This document shows positions 6,469 to 8,184 of a stretch of DNA of 8,184 bases, piece after piece (the stretch's first letter is position 1; the number at the start of each line of letters is the position of its first letter). Origin of the DNA: Psychrilyobacter sp. (GTDB lineage: Bacteria; Fusobacteriota; Fusobacteriia; Fusobacteriales; Fusobacteriaceae); NCBI GenBank assembly GCA_023145315.1, contig JAGLEA010000061.1, forward strand, positions 1 to 8,184, given 5' to 3'. The notes beneath the pieces are model-generated. The model saw only the letters and a program-made list of their open reading frames with translations, made no database searches and was not told the DNA's origin. The position numbers were made by a program, and so were the translations under genes.

Positions 6469-8184
6469 TTAGCAGCTAGTTATTAATTTTTTTAACTCAT
6501 TCAATTTCATCATAGCTTCTAATGGAGTTAAATTATTTACATCTAAATTTGATACAGCATCTAATACCATTTTTTCACTTTTAGTTATTTGAGGTACTAC
6601 TTTTTTTGGTTTCTCTATTCGGATAGGGGAACCACCAAATAAAGATAGTTGTTCTTCACCTATTTTTTCCTCTATTATAGCTTTTTTAGTTTCTAGTGTA
6701 TGGAGTAGTTTTTTTGCCTTTAATAAAATTTCACTTGGAAGCCCAGCTAATCTAGCCACTTCTATACCGTATGATTTATCTGCTCCACCCTTTACTATTT
6801 CACGTAAAAAAACAACTTCATCATTGGCTTCACTAACTTCTATCCTGTAGTTTGATAGATATTTTAATTTATATTCTAATTCTGTTAACTCATGATAGTG
6901 AGTTGCAAATATAGTTTTTGCTCCTAATCTATCATGTATATACTCAGTAATAGCACTAGCTAATGATAATCCATCAAATGTAGAAGTTCCACGACCTACC
7001 TCGTCTAATATTACAAATGATCTATCTGTAGCATTATTTACTATATTGGCTACCTCACTCATTTCTACCATAAATGTCGATTGCCCACTCACTAGATCAT
7101 CACTAGCTCCTACTCGTGTAAACACCTTATCTACAATACCAATAGTTGCTTCACTTGCTGGAACATATGATCCCATTTGTGCCATTAATATTATCAACGC
7201 TACTTGCTTCATATATGTAGATTTTCCTGCCATATTTGGTCCTGTTAATACTATTATTTTTGTTTCAGTATCTAATTTTATATCATTACTTATATATTCT
7301 TCCCCTTGTATTAATTTTTCTACAATAGGATGTCTACCATCTTTTATATCTAGATCATAACTTTCTATAACAGTTGGACAAACATAATTATTTTTAGTTG
7401 CTATATGAGCTAAAGATGCTATTACATCTACATAGGCTAATCCATTTGCTAGCTTTTGTAGGAGTTTTATCTCTGATATTAGTTCTCCTGATATTTTTTT
7501 TAAAAGATCGTACTCTAACTCCTCTATCTTACCCTTAGCGTTTAATATAGTTGATTCATATTCTTTTAGTTCAGGAGTTATGTACCGTTCAGCATTAGTT
7601 AATGTCTGTTTTCTAATATATTCATCAGGCACTAAGTGTGAGTTTACACGACTTACTTCTAAAAAATATCCAAATATTTTATTATATTTTATTCGTAAGT
7701 TTTTTATCCCTGTCTTTTTCTTCTCCTTAGCTTCTATCTCTAGTATGAAGTTTTTACCGGATTTAGATATCGTATGTAGCTCATCTAATATTTTATTGTG
7801 TCCTGTTTTTATCATCCCACCCTCTCGTACAGAAAATGGTGGTTCTTCTACGATAGAGTTTTCTATCATATTATGAATTTCTACTAATCGATTTAGATTG
7901 GTTGAAAACATTTGATTTTTCCCTAATACTTTGATTACTTCTAATGATGATTTTATTGATTTTTTTAAAGCTATCATATCTCTAGCATTTTCTGTTCCTA
8001 GGATTATTTTCCCTATCAACCTTTCTATATCGTAGACACTTTTTAGACCTTCACGGATATCTTCACGAACTAATACTTCATCAATAAAATACCCTATATC
8101 TTTTTGTCTTTTTGTTATTTTATCTATCTCTAGAAGGGGGTTTTTAATCATTTTTTTTAACATCCTTGTACCCATAGATGTTTT
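6469..8184 (-). CDS. mutS: DNA mismatch repair protein MutS, 5' part outside window
   Basis: MutS recognises mismatched bases and, with ATP, recruits the downstream repair proteins. The 571 visible residues start KTSMGTRMLKK, which matches the start of the core/lever domain near residue 300 of full-length MutS. The Met at 8175 is therefore internal, and the mismatch-binding and connector domains lie beyond the right edge. In visible numbering the clamp domain carries KYNKIFGYFLEV (166-177) and RKQTLTNAERYITPEL (191-206). The ATPase has Walker A GPNMAGKST (315-323), GASDDLVSGQSTF (359-371), Walker B VILDE (391-395) and THYHEL (428-433). Near the end, QLSLF (512-516; bases 6637-6651) is a textbook beta-clamp binding motif, and LTPLEAMMKLNELKKL (552-567) resembles the C-terminal helical oligomerisation motif. 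These features fit MutS proper rather than MutS2. Nothing is missing in the visible part. It is followed after 24 bases by the LptC/LptA-like gene. Confidence 0.97.
   Translation of the reverse strand, partial: KTSMGTRMLKKMIKNPLLEIDKITKRQKDIGYFIDEVLVREDIREGLKSVYDIERLIGKIILGTENARDMIALKKSIKSSLEVIKVLGKNQMFSTNLNRLVEIHNMIENSIVEEPPFSVREGGMIKTGHNKILDELHTISKSGKNFILEIEAKEKKKTGIKNLRIKYNKIFGYFLEVSRVNSHLVPDEYIRKQTLTNAERYITPELKEYESTILNAKGKIEELEYDLLKKISGELISEIKLLQKLANGLAYVDVIASLAHIATKNNYVCPTVIESYDLDIKDGRHPIVEKLIQGEEYISNDIKLDTETKIIVLTGPNMAGKSTYMKQVALIILMAQMGSYVPASEATIGIVDKVFTRVGASDDLVSGQSTFMVEMSEVANIVNNATDRSFVILDEVGRGTSTFDGLSLASAITEYIHDRLGAKTIFATHYHELTELEYKLKYLSNYRIEVSEANDEVVFLREIVKGGADKSYGIEVARLAGLPSEILLKAKKLLHTLETKKAIIEEKIGEEQLSLFGGSPIRIEKPKKVVPQITKSEKMVLDAVSNLDVNNLTPLEAMMKLNELKKLITSC

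Noticed and set aside
7046..7360. Plus-strand open frame of 104 codons opposite the MutS ATPase domain
   Set aside because: It is the complement of the Walker A and GASDD regions of MutS, which are clearly under protein-level conservation on the minus strand.
7580..7876. Plus-strand open frame of 98 codons opposite the MutS clamp domain
   Set aside because: Same situation: a shadow of a conserved MutS region with no independent support.
8173..8175. ATG as a possible start of mutS
   Set aside because: The frame stays open upstream to the window edge (Lys-Thr-Ser precede it), and MGTRMLKK is an internal conserved MutS motif, so this Met is internal to a larger protein.
1..8184. A previously undescribed defence, toxin or mobile system
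   Set aside because: All coding capacity is taken by recognisable housekeeping or envelope genes, and no transposase, integrase, inverted repeats, CRISPR-like direct repeats or orphan small genes were seen.

Overview
This is an AT-rich window from a Gram-negative (diderm) bacterium. Every supported gene reads on the minus strand, packed head to tail with gaps of 11 to 24 bases. The best guess is a member of the Fusobacteriota. The reasons are the very low GC and the Firmicute-like alaS-ruvX pairing combined with lipopolysaccharide (LPS) transport genes, plus a single very long LptC/OstA-type protein next to lptB. This placement rests on general resemblance, not on a database search.

In the direction of transcription (high to low coordinates) the order is as follows. 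The C-terminal two thirds of mutS (mismatch repair ATPase) runs in from the right edge. An 894-residue membrane-anchored, all-beta repeat protein of the LptC/LptA (OstA) type follows. Next come lptB (the cytoplasmic ATPase of the LPS exporter), alaS (alanyl-tRNA synthetase, complete) and ruvX/yqgF (RNase H-fold nuclease), which is cut off by the left edge. No gap is large enough for an independent promoter, and no terminator hairpin was seen, so the five genes look like one operon whose promoter lies beyond the right edge. No tRNA, rRNA, mobile element, CRISPR array or non-coding stretch over 300 bases is present.

The genes cover three jobs: genome maintenance (mutS, ruvX), outer-membrane LPS delivery (the long LptC/LptA-like protein and lptB) and translation (alaS). 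The most notable object is the long LptC/LptA-like protein. It carries one N-terminal membrane anchor and then about 26 recognisable copies of a roughly 29-residue beta repeat. In enterobacteria the inner-membrane LptC and several copies of the small soluble LptA build the periplasmic LPS bridge. Here a single polypeptide may be long enough to do the work of both. The other four genes look like ordinary, intact (or merely window-truncated) family members.
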